Assembly (NCBI RefSeq): GCF_003144115.1
Contig: NW_020312022.1
Location: 62,001-126,000 of the forward strand
Length of the DNA stretch: 64,000 nt
From: Tilletiopsis washingtonensis
Lineage: Eukaryota; Basidiomycota; Exobasidiomycetes; Entylomatales
Direction: 5' to 3'
The notes under the pieces are model-generated. The model worked only from the letters and a program-made list of their open reading frames with translations. It was not told the origin of the DNA and made no database searches. This document shows positions 44,445 through 54,443 of this stretch, piece after piece. Numbering within the stretch: the stretch's first letter is position 1; every line of letters starts with the position of its first letter. The position numbers were made by a program, and so were the translations under genes.

Positions 44445-45879
44445 TCACGGATCGGCGACCATGCGCCGGTTGTTCTGCGCAAAGGCAAAGAAGGTGCGCT
44501 GCGCACCCAGCGCTTTGAAGATTGCGCGGCGCAGCCAGTCGGGCAGCGCAGGCTGGAAGAAGTCGCGTCAGCTGGGTCACAGCAAGGGTGAGGAGGGCGG
44601 TGACGTACCGAGAGGAGCGCGATCGCATTGGCGGCGGCGGGCAGGTGCACCATCTGGCCGCGGTCCGATTCGAGGATCTGCACCATGCGGTCTGCGACCT
44701 GCTCGACAGACAGCGTAGGCGTCATGAACTGGTCCGCCTGGTCACTCATGCGCTCGTTGTCCGTCATCGCCGTCGCGACCTTGAGCGGGCACATGACACT
44801 GGCGCAGGCCAAGTCAGCATGTCAGCACGCAGGGTAAGGAGGAGACGCACCTGTTGCGCACGCCGCGCGCCTTGTGCACCACGTCGAGCTCCCAGCCGAG
44901 CGACGTCCACAGCGCAACGGCGCCGGCCTTGGAGGCCGAGTACATCGCATTGTAGGGCAGCGACGTGAATGCGGCGCCCGAGGCGATCATGAGGATGTGG
45001 CCGCCCCAGCCGTTCGCCGGGGCGCCGCCCTCGACGCGCGGCTCGCCCTCCTTGGCTTTTGGCAGCATGTCCTGGCTGAAGACGCGGATGAAGTTGAGAG
45101 TGCCTGCATGGCCCAGCATTGAGCATGACAGCAAGCTGCTTGCCGTGCAGGTGCCTCACCATTCAGGTTCACGTCGACCATCTTGGTGTGGTAGGCCAGC
45201 GAGATCACGTCGGGCGGGTCGAGCACGGCGCACGGACGCGCGATGCCGGCGCAGGCGACGACCATGCTGCGAGCCGTCAGCCTCAGCGCATCTCACAGCC
45301 GCATCTCACCACTCACGTCACCATGCCGAGCTCCTTGTGGATGCGCTCGCGCACCTCGAGCAGCTGCGCCTCGTCGGTGACGTCTGCCTTGAAGTGACGC
45401 GTCTCGCGCGAGTGCGCGGTGCGTTCGGCCATGTCCAGTGTGACCACCTTGGCGCCGCGGTCGGCAAGGCGCTCGGCGACGCCGCCGCCGATACCGCGTG
45501 CGCCGCCAGAGATGACAACGACGTGGCGGCGCCAGTCGATGCGCCGGCGCGCCTGGCGGTCGACGAAGAGGCGGTGTCCGACGCGGTTGAGCGTGCGGGC
45601 GGCGACGATGGCAAGCACGAGCTGAAGCTAGCATCAGCACTGCTACCACCACTCAAGCAGCAGGCTCACCTTGAGCAGCTTGCTCTCGCGGATGGCACGG
45701 CGCACGACGGCGAGGAACTCGCGTGCCGCCTCCTTGCCCGGCTGCGTGCGCAGAATGTAGAGCGCATCGGCGGCGTCGCTGTTGCGCAGCGCCGCCAGCG
45801 CCGCAATGGCGAGCGGCGCCAGCGGCAGGCGCAGCAGCGGCTCGAGCGCGTGCACGAAGCTGTCGATGGAGAGACCCAT
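44445..45879 (-). CDS. Short-chain dehydrogenase/reductase, membrane-anchored
   Basis: This is a classical SDR oxidoreductase using NAD(P)(H), of the retinol/17-beta-hydroxysteroid dehydrogenase-like group. Six exons (45879-45670, 45621-45317, 45266-45160, 45103-44851, 44798-44609, 44552-44445) give 390 residues. A hydrophobic, helical N-terminal region precedes the Rossmann fold, as in membrane-bound members. The cofactor motif appears as VVVISGGARGIGGGVAERL, with an Asp (TLDMAE) at the end of strand 2 that favours NAD(H). The family NNAG motif reads ACAG. The catalytic site is present as MIASGAAFTSLPYNAMYSAS followed by lysine (Ser, then Y-x3-K). A helix-rich C-terminal extension ends RRMVADP. 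The substrate (lipid, sterol or retinoid-like) is not predictable from the sequence. It is divergent from the AN1 gene. Confidence 0.85.
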
Positions 45880-46284
45880 GGCTGCGGTGGTGGTGGTGGG
45901 AGCGAGCAGGACCCGGGCGCGCCAGTCGCCGGCTGGACGCTTTCATGCGCATGCTGACCTCGCACCCTTGCCAGCGCCGGCGTGCGCCTTCGCCGCTGCA
46001 GCCCGCCCTTGATCGTCGAGGAGGTCCGCACCAGCCGCTCGGCTCAGGCCATGGCTCTGATCCGCACACATGGGAGTCTCGGCAGCGCGCGGCCGGCACA
46101 GGCACGGGCAGGGTGCAAGTGCCGCCGGAGGGACAGAGTGCGGGGAAGCGAGCGGGCACCGTGGGAGCGGAACGCGCTGCGACGCGCCCGAGTCCCGAGG
46201 CCGCGCAAGCCTCCTCTCCTTGCTCCACCTGGCCTGCCTCCTGCCACCTGACACTCACCTCCTCGCGTCACCGTCGCACACGCC
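45880..46284. other. Divergent promoter between the dehydrogenase and AN1 genes
   Basis: This 405-bp divergent gap is GC-rich, with a C/T-rich segment (CTCCTCTCCTTGCTCCACC) just before the AN1 start. I see no TATA box or shared motif. Confidence 0.5.
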
Positions 46285-46946
46285 ATGGACATCGGCACGC
46301 ACTGCGCACTCGACACGTGCAAGTGCCTCACCTTCCTGCCCATCGCCTGTCCGCACTGCATGCGCCGCTTCTGCGAGACGTGCGTGCCGCCCGAGACACA
46401 TGCCTGTGCAGCGGCAACGCCGGCAGAGAGCAGCAGCAGCAAGCCGCAGGGCGCAGATCGCGTGCGCTGCGCAGTGCCGAAATGTACGGCGTATAGCTTG
46501 GAGCTTGTGCCCGCTGCGCCAGGTGTGCAGCGAGCACAGCCAGGTGTGGCACACAAGGCGCCGCGCTGCGAGCGCTGCCGGGGCGCGTTTTGCATGCGGT
46601 GAGTGGTGCTGTGGCATGACGGCGGGCTCGACGGCCCGATTGGCAGGGCGAAGTAAGACTTGGGGCAGGACTCTGTGCGATGCAGGTCCTCAATGCGCCC
46701 ACCATGGACACTCGGCCCTCACCCGTCCGCGGCCAGAGCGCAGCGCACTCTTACTGCGCTGCTGCTGCTTCTTCCCGCGTATGTGCTGATCCTCCCCCGT
46801 CAAGGCATCGCTCCTTCGCCGCTCACAACTGCACCGCCGCCGCACCGCGCACCGAAGGCCAGCTGCGTGCCGATGCGGCCGAGGCTCGGCGGCAAAAGGC
46901 GCGCGAGGCGCTGATGCGCAACTTTCCCGGCTTCAAGAGCAAGTGA
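46285..46946 (+). CDS. AN1-type zinc-finger protein (ZFAND1/Cuz1-like)
   Basis: Two exons, 46285-46598 and 46805-46946, give 151 residues. Two AN1 zinc fingers are visible. The first spans about residues 7-41 (CALDTCKCLTFLPIACPHC, then FCETC and HAC). The second spans about residues 60-115, closing with CERCRGAFCMR, then HRSFAAHNC, where the FC-x-x-HR-x-x-x-x-HNC signature is restored exactly across the intron. The tail is basic and ends MRNFPGFKSK. Proteins with this arrangement (ZFAND1, yeast Cuz1) deliver p97/Cdc48 and proteasomes to stress granules or arsenite-damaged proteins. Cuz1 also has a ubiquitin-like domain, which is absent here, so this is a short AN1-only form. The 206-nt intron is long for the locus. 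Confidence 0.82.
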
Positions 46947-47174
46947 GAGCGGCAGCGGTGGGCAGCTAGAGAAGAGACGGGGACCCTCGACATCATGTAT
47001 ACCCTCTGCAGCGTGCTGCAGTCTCACCAATCAAACGCATCGGACATGCCTCGTGCCACTTCTCGTCTTCACGCCGTGCTGCGCCCTCATCGCCTCAGTC
47101 ACTGCTGCCTTGACAGCTTAAGCACCGATGACATAGCTCCAACCCCTCCACGGCTCCCCTCTACAGACGGACAG

Positions 47175-47738
47175 CTATTGTGCACCCTTGGCCGGAGCAG
47201 ATGCAGCCGGCACATTGGCGCCGGAGAGCTGGTCGGCGGCGCGCCAGATGTCGGCCAGGAAGGTCGACGAGCCCTCTGTTGCGAGAGGAGCGTCAGAGGT
47301 GTCACAGAGCTCGCAACGCCATTCAGGCGAGCGGTGCTGCCCAGATAAGAGCAGCTGCCTGTCGCCTCGGCCTCGCGTGCGGGCAGCAAGGGCAGAGCTG
47401 CCTGGCACGACTGGCCGCGCCTCCTGCCGCCGCCTCTCTGCTCCGTGCCCCGCACCACATCTCGCAGCGCGCACTCACTGGCGTCGCGCTTGCCCGTGCC
47501 TGGCGACGCGGCCCACGAGGCGTCGTCGGCCGGCGGCTTGTCCGTCAGCACCTCTGGCCGTTCTGCCGTTGCATGTCAGCACTGGCAGTCGCAGCATGAG
47601 TCGCCCTGGCTGCGACGCACCCGACTTGAGCAGGCTGGGGTCCGTGGCGGCGGCCTGCACGGTCTCCCAGCGCTTGCGCAGGTACGCTGCCGCCGCGGCT
47701 GCGTCGAAGCCGCTGCTGGCGGGAGACTGCGTCGCCAT
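47175..47738 (-). CDS. Small orphan protein, 97 residues
   Basis: Three exons (47738-47621, 47553-47479, 47275-47175) join in frame to 97 residues. The N-terminal part is a helix with a basic face (AAAAAYLRKRWETVQAAA). An acidic, Trp-containing linker (VLTDKPPADDASWAASPG) and a second helix (STFLADIWRAADQLSG) follow. All junctions are GT-AG and phase-consistent, and both helices are interrupted cleanly, which supports a real gene. I recognise no family. It is divergent from eIF3b with a 249-bp shared promoter carrying an E-box. The second intron is 203 nt. Confidence 0.6.
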
Positions 47739-47816
47739 GGAGGGAGTGGGTGAGGCGTGGTGGAGGGAAGCAGAGCGAGAGGTGCCCTGTGCGCACCGCA
47801 GACGAGCTGGACCCGC

Positions 47817-47825
47817 GTCACGTGC
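47817..47825 (-). promoter_or_regulatory. E-box GCACGTGAC (reverse) in the eIF3b divergent promoter
   Basis: The plus strand reads GTCACGTGC, the reverse complement of the element at 19319. It lies 79 bases upstream of the 97-residue orphan's start and 163 bases upstream of the eIF3b start. These spacings are close to those seen in the RPB6/UTP17 promoter (78 and 160). Confidence 0.5.
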
Positions 47826-47987
47826 CGCGCAGTCGCTCTCGCAGGCAGCGTGGGAGCGGCGCGCCTGGGCGGCGCCGCCGCCGCGCCTTTCTTCGCGTGT
47901 CGCCCGCTGATGGCCGCTCCCAGCACCTCGGACAAGGCACGCAGCGGCCGCTCCACTCTCACCTCACCATCCCCTTACTCCTCCGCC

Positions 47988-50651
47988 ATGGCCTCCGCAG
48001 ACGCCGGGCCCTCGGTGCCCGACTCCGAGATCGACTTTAGCGACATCATCGCCAAGTATGCCGTGCGCTTCGACGAGGGCCTCGACGACGTCGTCGTGCT
48101 CGACAACGTGCCCGTGATCACGCAGGAGCGCCAGACGAAGCTCTTCGACACCATCATCAAGCGCTTCAAGACGCACGCCGGCATCGATGTGCCGCCGGAG
48201 GGCATGCACATCCCGTACGGCGAGGACGGCAACTCCAAGGGGTGAGTGCGGAGGGAGAGAGGCGGACAGAGCGGGCCAAGAGCGGCAAGGGAGAGAGAGG
48301 CATGGAGATCCAGAGGCGGGCCGAAGCGTCGCGCCTCGCCGGGCACGACGTACAGCGCACGCCGCTCGATCTTGCATGACTGCGACGGCTTGCTGACCTC
48401 TGGCCCAGCTACATGTTCATGGAGCTCGCCTCGCCCTCGGACGCGGCGCTTGCGGCGCGCCTGATGGACGGCTACGCGTTCGACAAGCGCCACCGCTTCG
48501 CAGTGAACCGCTTCACGGACATTGAGAAGCTGGCGAACCTCGACGACGAGTACGCGGAGCCCGAGGCGGCGCCGTACGAGGACCGCGAGCACCTGCGCTC
48601 CTGGCTGCTCGATCCCGCGAACCGCGACCAGCTCGTCATGTGCCGCGGCGACGACGTGCAGATTGCCTGGCACAACCGCGCCGGTGCACCGGAGGTGGCG
48701 CACGAGAGACAGGTGAGTGTAGTGGAGGCGGGAGGAGAGTGGAGTGGCGACGGACGCCGGGAGACGATGGGTGCTGCTGCATCGCATGCATGCGCTGTCG
48801 ACGAGGCGCACGCAGGTCTGACACCCCTGCAGCGCTGGACAGAATCCTACGTGCAGTGGTCGCCGCTCGGCACGTTCCTCACGACGTTCCACCGGCAAGG
48901 CATTGCGCTCTGGGGCGGCGCCTCGTGGGAGCGCTTCATGCGCTTTGCGCACCCGGGCGCGCGTCTCGTCGACTTTTCGCCGTCGGAGAAGTACATGGTC
49001 ACCTGGTCGCACGACGCCATCGTCGTGCCCGAGGGCGCGCCGCAGGGCCCGCAATTCTTCAGCGCCGACGACGAGGGCAACCGCGTCGCCGTGTGGGAGG
49101 TGCGCACTGGCCACCTGCTGCGCACGTTCCCCGTGGCGCAGGACGGCGAGGCGGGCGCCGCCGGCCGCGGCTTCTCCTGGCCGCTGCTCAAGTGGTCGGG
49201 CGACGACCAGTACTGCGCGCGCGTCGTGCCGGGCAAGCAGATCAGCGTCTACGAGCTGCCGTCGATGGGCCTGCTGGACAAGAAGAGCATTGCCGTCGAG
49301 GGCGTCGTCGACTTTGAGTGGTGCCCGCTGTCGGACAAGGACCGCGACGCCATCGAGGCGTGGGGCGACGGCAGCAACCCGCCAAAGGGCGCGCGCAAGC
49401 CGCGCGACAACATGATCTCCTTCTGGCTGCCCGAGGTGGCCAACCAGCCGGCACGCGCCACCGTCATGGCCATCCCGAGCCGCGAGATCATCCGCAGCAA
49501 GAACCTCTTCAACGTCTCGGACTGCAAGCTGCACTGGCACCCGCAGGGCGACTACCTCTGCGTCAAGGTCGACCGCCACACCAAGACGAAGAAGAGCACG
49601 TTCTGCAACTTCGAGCTCTTCCGCATGCGCGAGAAGGACTATCCGGTCGAGGTCGTCGAGATCAAGGGTGAGTAGTGTGTGAGGTTGCGCCTTGGCCTGG
49701 GCACTGACAGCCATGCAGACCCCGTCACGGCCTTTGCCTGGGAGCCGCATGGATCGCACTTCGTCGTCATCTCCTCCAACGACCCGAACCTCGGCCAGCC
49801 GGCGCCCGGCATCGTCATCAAGACGCAGCTCAACTTCTTCCACCTCGACCAGAAGAAGGGCGACTTCCGCCTGCTCAGTGAGTGGCCCTGCGCGTGTGCT
49901 GTGGCCTCTGCTGACGCCGCGAGCAGAGACAATCGACAACAAATCGTGCAACACCGTCTTCTGGTCGCCGAAGGGCCGCCACGTCGTCGTGGCGACGCTC
50001 GGCAGCTCGCAGCGCTTCGACCTCGAGTTCTACGACGTGACGTTCGGCGAGGAGGTGCGGCAGGGCAGCGCCGCGTCGGACCCGGCCGAGGAGGTGCGCC
50101 TCATCGGCTCGGGCGAGCACTACGGCATCACCGACCTCGAGTGGGACCCGTCCGGCCGCTTTGTCTCCTCCTCTGCGAGCACGTGGCGCCACCAGCTCGA
50201 GAACGGCTACGCCGTGTGGACGTTCAGCGGCAAGGAGCTGCAGAAGCAGGTGCAGGACCGCTTCAAGCAGATCCTCTGGCGCCCGCGCCCGCGCACGCTG
50301 CTCAGCAAGGAGCAGATGAAGAACGTGCGCCGCAACCTGCGCGACATTGGCAAGCAGTTCGAGGAGGAGGACGCGGCCGAGGAGAGCAACCTCGCGCTCG
50401 CCAACCGCGAGCAGTACGAGCGCGCGCTCGACGAGTGGCGCGCCTACCGTGCGCGCAGCAAGCAGGAGCTCGAGGAGCTTCGCGCCGGTGAGTCGTCTGC
50501 AGTAGGCTCGCCGCAACGTCGCTCACTACTTATCGCAGATCTCGGCCGCGAGGCAACCGACCTGCCGGAGCAATTGGCCGAGGAGGCCACCGAGGAGATC
50601 CAGGAGTGGCTCGAGGAGACACTCGAGGAGACCGAGGAGGTGGTCATCTGA
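47988..50651 (+). CDS. PRT1: Translation initiation factor eIF3 subunit b (Prt1)
   Basis: eIF3b is the scaffold of eIF3; it holds eIF3a, g and i and contacts the 40S subunit and eIF3j. Six exons (47988-48241, 48409-48712, 48833-49667, 49719-49877, 49927-50487, 50539-50651) give 741 residues; yeast Prt1 has 763. An acidic N-terminus leads to the RRM at about residues 38-125 (VVVLDNVPVITQERQTKLFD and YMFMELASPSDAALAARLMD). A nine-bladed propeller follows (YVQWSPLGTFLTTFHRQGIA, WPLLKWSGDDQYCARV, DPVTAFAWEPHGSHFVVIS, VFWSPKGRHVVVATL, DLEWDPSGRFVSSS). The C-terminal helix that binds eIF3i contains LLSKEQMKNVRRNLRD and a Glu-rich end. The 167-nt first intron splits the RRM. The gene is complete. 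Confidence 0.96.
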
Positions 50652-51504
50652 GCAGCCGCGCTGCGCAGACGGGGCCGTCACCACAAAATGCGATATCTAC
50701 TCAGCTCCTCGTGCGCAACCAGCGCGGTGCCGCTGCGTCTGCTCTTTCGTCGTCCATGTCTTGGGCTCGTGGATAGGGTGAGCCCCTGGTGAGAAGACAC
50801 TGCCAGCCGATCCCTCTAGCCGTGTTGCCCGGGGACACGAGTGAAGTGGTCAGACCAGGCGTGGGGCGCCGGGCTGCGATGCGCGCCATGCGTGGCTCGG
50901 CGGCCGGGCAGCGCGCGTTTCCACCACCTGTGACACACTCTGCCGCTCCGGTCGAGAGGGCCTTCCGCCGCCGCAGCCGTAGCATAGATGGCCCCTACAG
51001 TGTCCCAGGTTGCGCTGGGACTGCCTCTTGCGCTTTCTAGCATTTTCGGGCACCGAAGCATCCGGCGGCACGCTGTGGCTCTCTGGCGTTAGAGAGTGCA
51101 GCTGCCGCAGCGTGTGGTCCGGCGCCTCGGATCCTCAGGGGGCGATGCGCTATTGGTGAAGCCCGGAGAGAGCCACTCAGGAGCGATAGCGGGTGGCCTG
51201 GCGCTTGAGTGTAGAAGCGATGCAGGTGCAGAGAGGCGGTATTCCGGGACCGGCGGCATCTGCGACGCGCATCTCATCTCCGAATAGGCTAAAAGTGGGC
51301 CGTGGTGCGCGCTCTGGGGCCGTCACGCGACGCAGCACGCCATCACGCCACCCTTTCTCTCGAGCTCGTGCCGGGGAGAATCGAAGCGACTGCAGCGAGA
51401 TGAACTTCGGGGAGGCGCTCTGATAAGGTGAGCTGTCCACCCGTAGAGCAGCCACCGCCCTCCGTGTCTCGCACCGCTCCGCCCCGCGCTCCCACGCAGC
51501 TGCC
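50652..51504. other. Promoter region of the OPT transporter
   Basis: This 853-bp stretch separates the eIF3b stop codon from the OPT start. It has a GATA-factor site at 51421 and a C-rich leader immediately before the start. I see no gene. Confidence 0.55.
51421..51426 (+). promoter_or_regulatory. GATA-factor site (TGATAA)
   Basis: TGATAA fits the WGATAR consensus of fungal nitrogen-regulatory GATA factors and lies 84 bases upstream of the OPT start codon. Nitrogen control of a peptide transporter is known in other fungi. A single site could occur by chance. Confidence 0.4.
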
Positions 51505-54364
51505 ATGACCGACGAGAAGGAGTACCTGCCGGCTATGGCCGGCGACACAGCTGCGCCTGCTCCGCACGCCACGCCCACGGACGAGAAGCTCGAGAAGGAG
51601 GAGGCCCAGCAGGATGGACTAGACACCGAGTCGCTGTCGCGCGATTCTGTCATCGAAACTGTACGGCGCGTGTGAGGGGTCAGCGTGCGCAGTGCTCATC
51701 CCTCTTGCTCTGCCAGGGCGACGATGTGTCTCGCCTCGTCGTGTCAGCGCGAGACGACGGTGAGTCCAGGAAAGACTACGACCAATCAGACCCGTGCTCA
51801 CGCCTCGAGCAGGCGATCCCGCCCTCGCGTTCCCGTTCCGCAGCCTTGTCATGGGCACGGTCCTAACCGTTCTCTCAAGCGTTATCTCCATTTTATACCT
51901 GTTTAAGCCGGTTCAGGTAACTGTGTCATCAGTTTTCCTCATTCTGATAGCGTTCGTTTGGGGGCAGGCTTGGGCGCACCTCACGCCCAGCCCAGCTCGC
52001 CTGAGCGGCACGCGCTTCGCCTTCCTCCAAGGCCCGTTTCGCTTCCTCAACTTCGGGCAGCCGTTTGGCATCAAGGAGCACACCGTCGCCGTGCTGCTGG
52101 CGTCGTGCTCGAACAACTCTGCGTCTGGAATCGAGACAATTGCCATCGAAAAGCTCTTCTACAACCGCTCCCCGGATGCCCTAACCACGGTCATGGGCCT
52201 TTTTGCTGTCTCGCTGTGTGGCTTCGTGCTGGCCGGAGTCTTCCGCACCACGACCATCTATCCGTCGGACTGCGTCTATTGGTCGACGCTGCCCATGGTG
52301 TCGCTCCTTCAGGCACTGCACTTTGACCTCAGCGGGGCGTCCGAGAACAAGAAAAGGGTGACATTCTTTGGCAAGGCGCTGGTAGTGTCGTCGCTGTATG
52401 AGCTACTACCCGCCTACATCGCTCCGGTCCTGAACGGAGTCTCCGCCATCTGCTGGTCCTCTCCGGCGATCAAGAACGACGGAGCAAAGGCGACAGTCAC
52501 GCACCTTTTTGGCGGAGCGAACTCCAACGAGGTGAGCCCGCCCTCACGACGCAAGGATCCTGCATGCTTACCACTTGATCGGAGGGCCTGGGCGTACTCA
52601 ATTTCAGTTTTGACTGGCAGTACCTCACCAGTAGTGCCATGGCACTGCCTCTGAACCAACAGGCCAATGCGTGGATCGGCGTTTTGTGTGAGGCGAGCCT
52701 GCCAGACTTTCACACGTGGTCAGAGCTGACACTCCTGCCATCAGTGATGTACGCCGTCTTCTCTGCTGTCTACTGGGGCGATGCGTTCGGCGCCAAGTGT
52801 CAGTGCACGTCTCTCAAGGTGGTGTTGTGGCCTCACAGCTGAACCTTCGCCTCAACAGCCATGGGACTGCCCATGCTCTCCTCGTCCTTCTTCAACTCCG
52901 ACGGTACGCGCTACAAGCTCAGCGCCATCTTGGACGAGAAGCTGGACGTCAACTACGAGGCACTGGCACAAGTCGGCCTGCCGCGTCTGACTGCCATCAC
53001 GGTCGTCGGGTGCGTGTCGTGCGGAGAGCGGCAACGCCAGACTGCTGATGCCCGACGCCAGCTTTACGTGCCAGACGCTGGCCATCGGAGCGCTCCTGTC
53101 GCACGTGCTAATCTTCTACCGCAAGCGACTTCTGACAGCTGTACGCGAGCGTAGGGAGGGGACGGAGACCGACCCGCACATCCTCGGCATGCAGAAGTAC
53201 GCCGATGTGCCGCTCTGGGCCTACGGCATCCTCGCAGCGCTAGCCTTCTTCGCCGGACTCATCGCTGTACTGCATGGCCAGACGACGCTGCCCGTGTGGG
53301 CCTACATCGTGGCGCTCCTGCTCGGAGGCATCATCGCGCCGTTCAGCATGTCTCTGTATGCCCGGCTCGGAGATGGAGTCGGGTGCGTCTCGAGCTCAGA
53401 GGTTCAGCTCGAGCCTTGGCTGACGTACCTCTGGCAGCACCAATGCGCTGTCGTGCGTAGGATCTGGTCGATCTATGGGCCTTGCTGACACATTGCGTCC
53501 GCAGCAAGATGATTGGCGGCGTGCTTGTGCCTGGCAGGCCGTTGGCTGTGCTCTGGTTCAACAGCTGGTCGCACCAGGTCATCCTGCTAGCCGTCAATCT
53601 TGCGAATTGGCTCAAGATTGCCCAGTACATCAAGGTGCCTTTCAGAGTCATGTTCGTGACGCAAATATACGGCACGCTGCTGGCGGTGAGTGTAGGTACC
53701 ACCTGGAGGTAATCGACCTGCACTGATCCGCACTTTAGGCGGCGGTGAACTACCTGGTGGCAGACCTCGTCGTCAATGCACAGCGCGAGATCCTTCTCGA
53801 TCCGCAGGGCAACAACGTCTGGTCAGGCGCGACACTGCAGTCTCTGAACAGCCAGGCCGTCACCTGGGCGCTGGCACGCCAGGTGTACGGCCTCTCGGGC
53901 TACTGGCAGGTGCCGTTTGGCCTGCTGATCGGTTTCGCCCTTCCGCCAGTGCACTGGCTGCTCGAGCAAGCCTTCCCGGGCCTCCAGAATCTTGGCTTTG
54001 AGATCATTACGCCGATGATTCTTCAGCACGCAGGTGCGAACTCATTCGCGGGCGCCTTCAGCTACATCGGCTCGACGGTGGTCGTCGGCGTGATCTCGCA
54101 GGTATGGGTGCGCCGCCGCTATCCTCGCTGGTTTGCAAAGAGGTCGTACCTCCTGGGCGCGGGCCTCGACGGCGGCTCGCAGATCACGATTTTCATACTC
54201 TCCTTCGCGGTGTGAGTCGCAGCACATGCTCGTGCGCTGTCCTACCATGCTGATGCTGTGACGCCTCCAGGTATGGCGCAGCAGGCATCGCGCGGCCCTT
54301 CCCGAGCTGGTGGGGCAACGCGACGACGGGCAACGTCGACCACTGCAACCTGCCGTCGGCCTGA
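51505..54364 (+). CDS. OPT-family oligopeptide transporter
   Basis: This is a proton-coupled plasma-membrane transporter of small peptides (possibly glutathione or metal chelates) in the OPT superfamily. About ten exons encode roughly 790 residues. An acidic cytosolic N-terminus leads to VSARDD and DPALAFPFRSLVMGT, the family's D-D-P-x-x-P-x-x-x-FRS entry. Family motifs follow in order: GQAWAHLTP, LNFGQPFGIKEHTVAVLLAS, the joined NE and GLGVLNFSFDWQYLTSS, KMIGGVLVPGRP, FVTQIYGTLLA, AVNYLVADLV, and the late PVHWLLEQAFPGLQ and LGAGLDGGSQI. About 14-16 hydrophobic segments are visible. The ending is NVDHCNLPSA. Junctions checked in frame include 51660/51717, 51759/51813 and 52531/52578 (acceptor GGAG). 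Base use around 51880-51960 is less GC-rich than in the neighbours. The OPT class is firm; the substrate is not. Confidence 0.9.
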
Positions 54365-54443
54365 CCAGCTCGCTCCAGTCGCACTTCCATGTCTCTTTAG
54401 CTCTTCTCAACCAATGTCATTCACTGAGCCCTCAATAGTCTCC

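Noticed and set aside
47975-49954. 659-codon minus-strand frame opposite eIF3b
   Set aside because: It is a mirror of conserved eIF3b codons, reading straight through true eIF3b introns without any conserved feature.
51361-51380. GAGAATCGAAGC resembling a reversed tRNA B box
   Set aside because: No matching A box, acceptor stem or anticodon arm could be placed around it. It lies in the OPT promoter.
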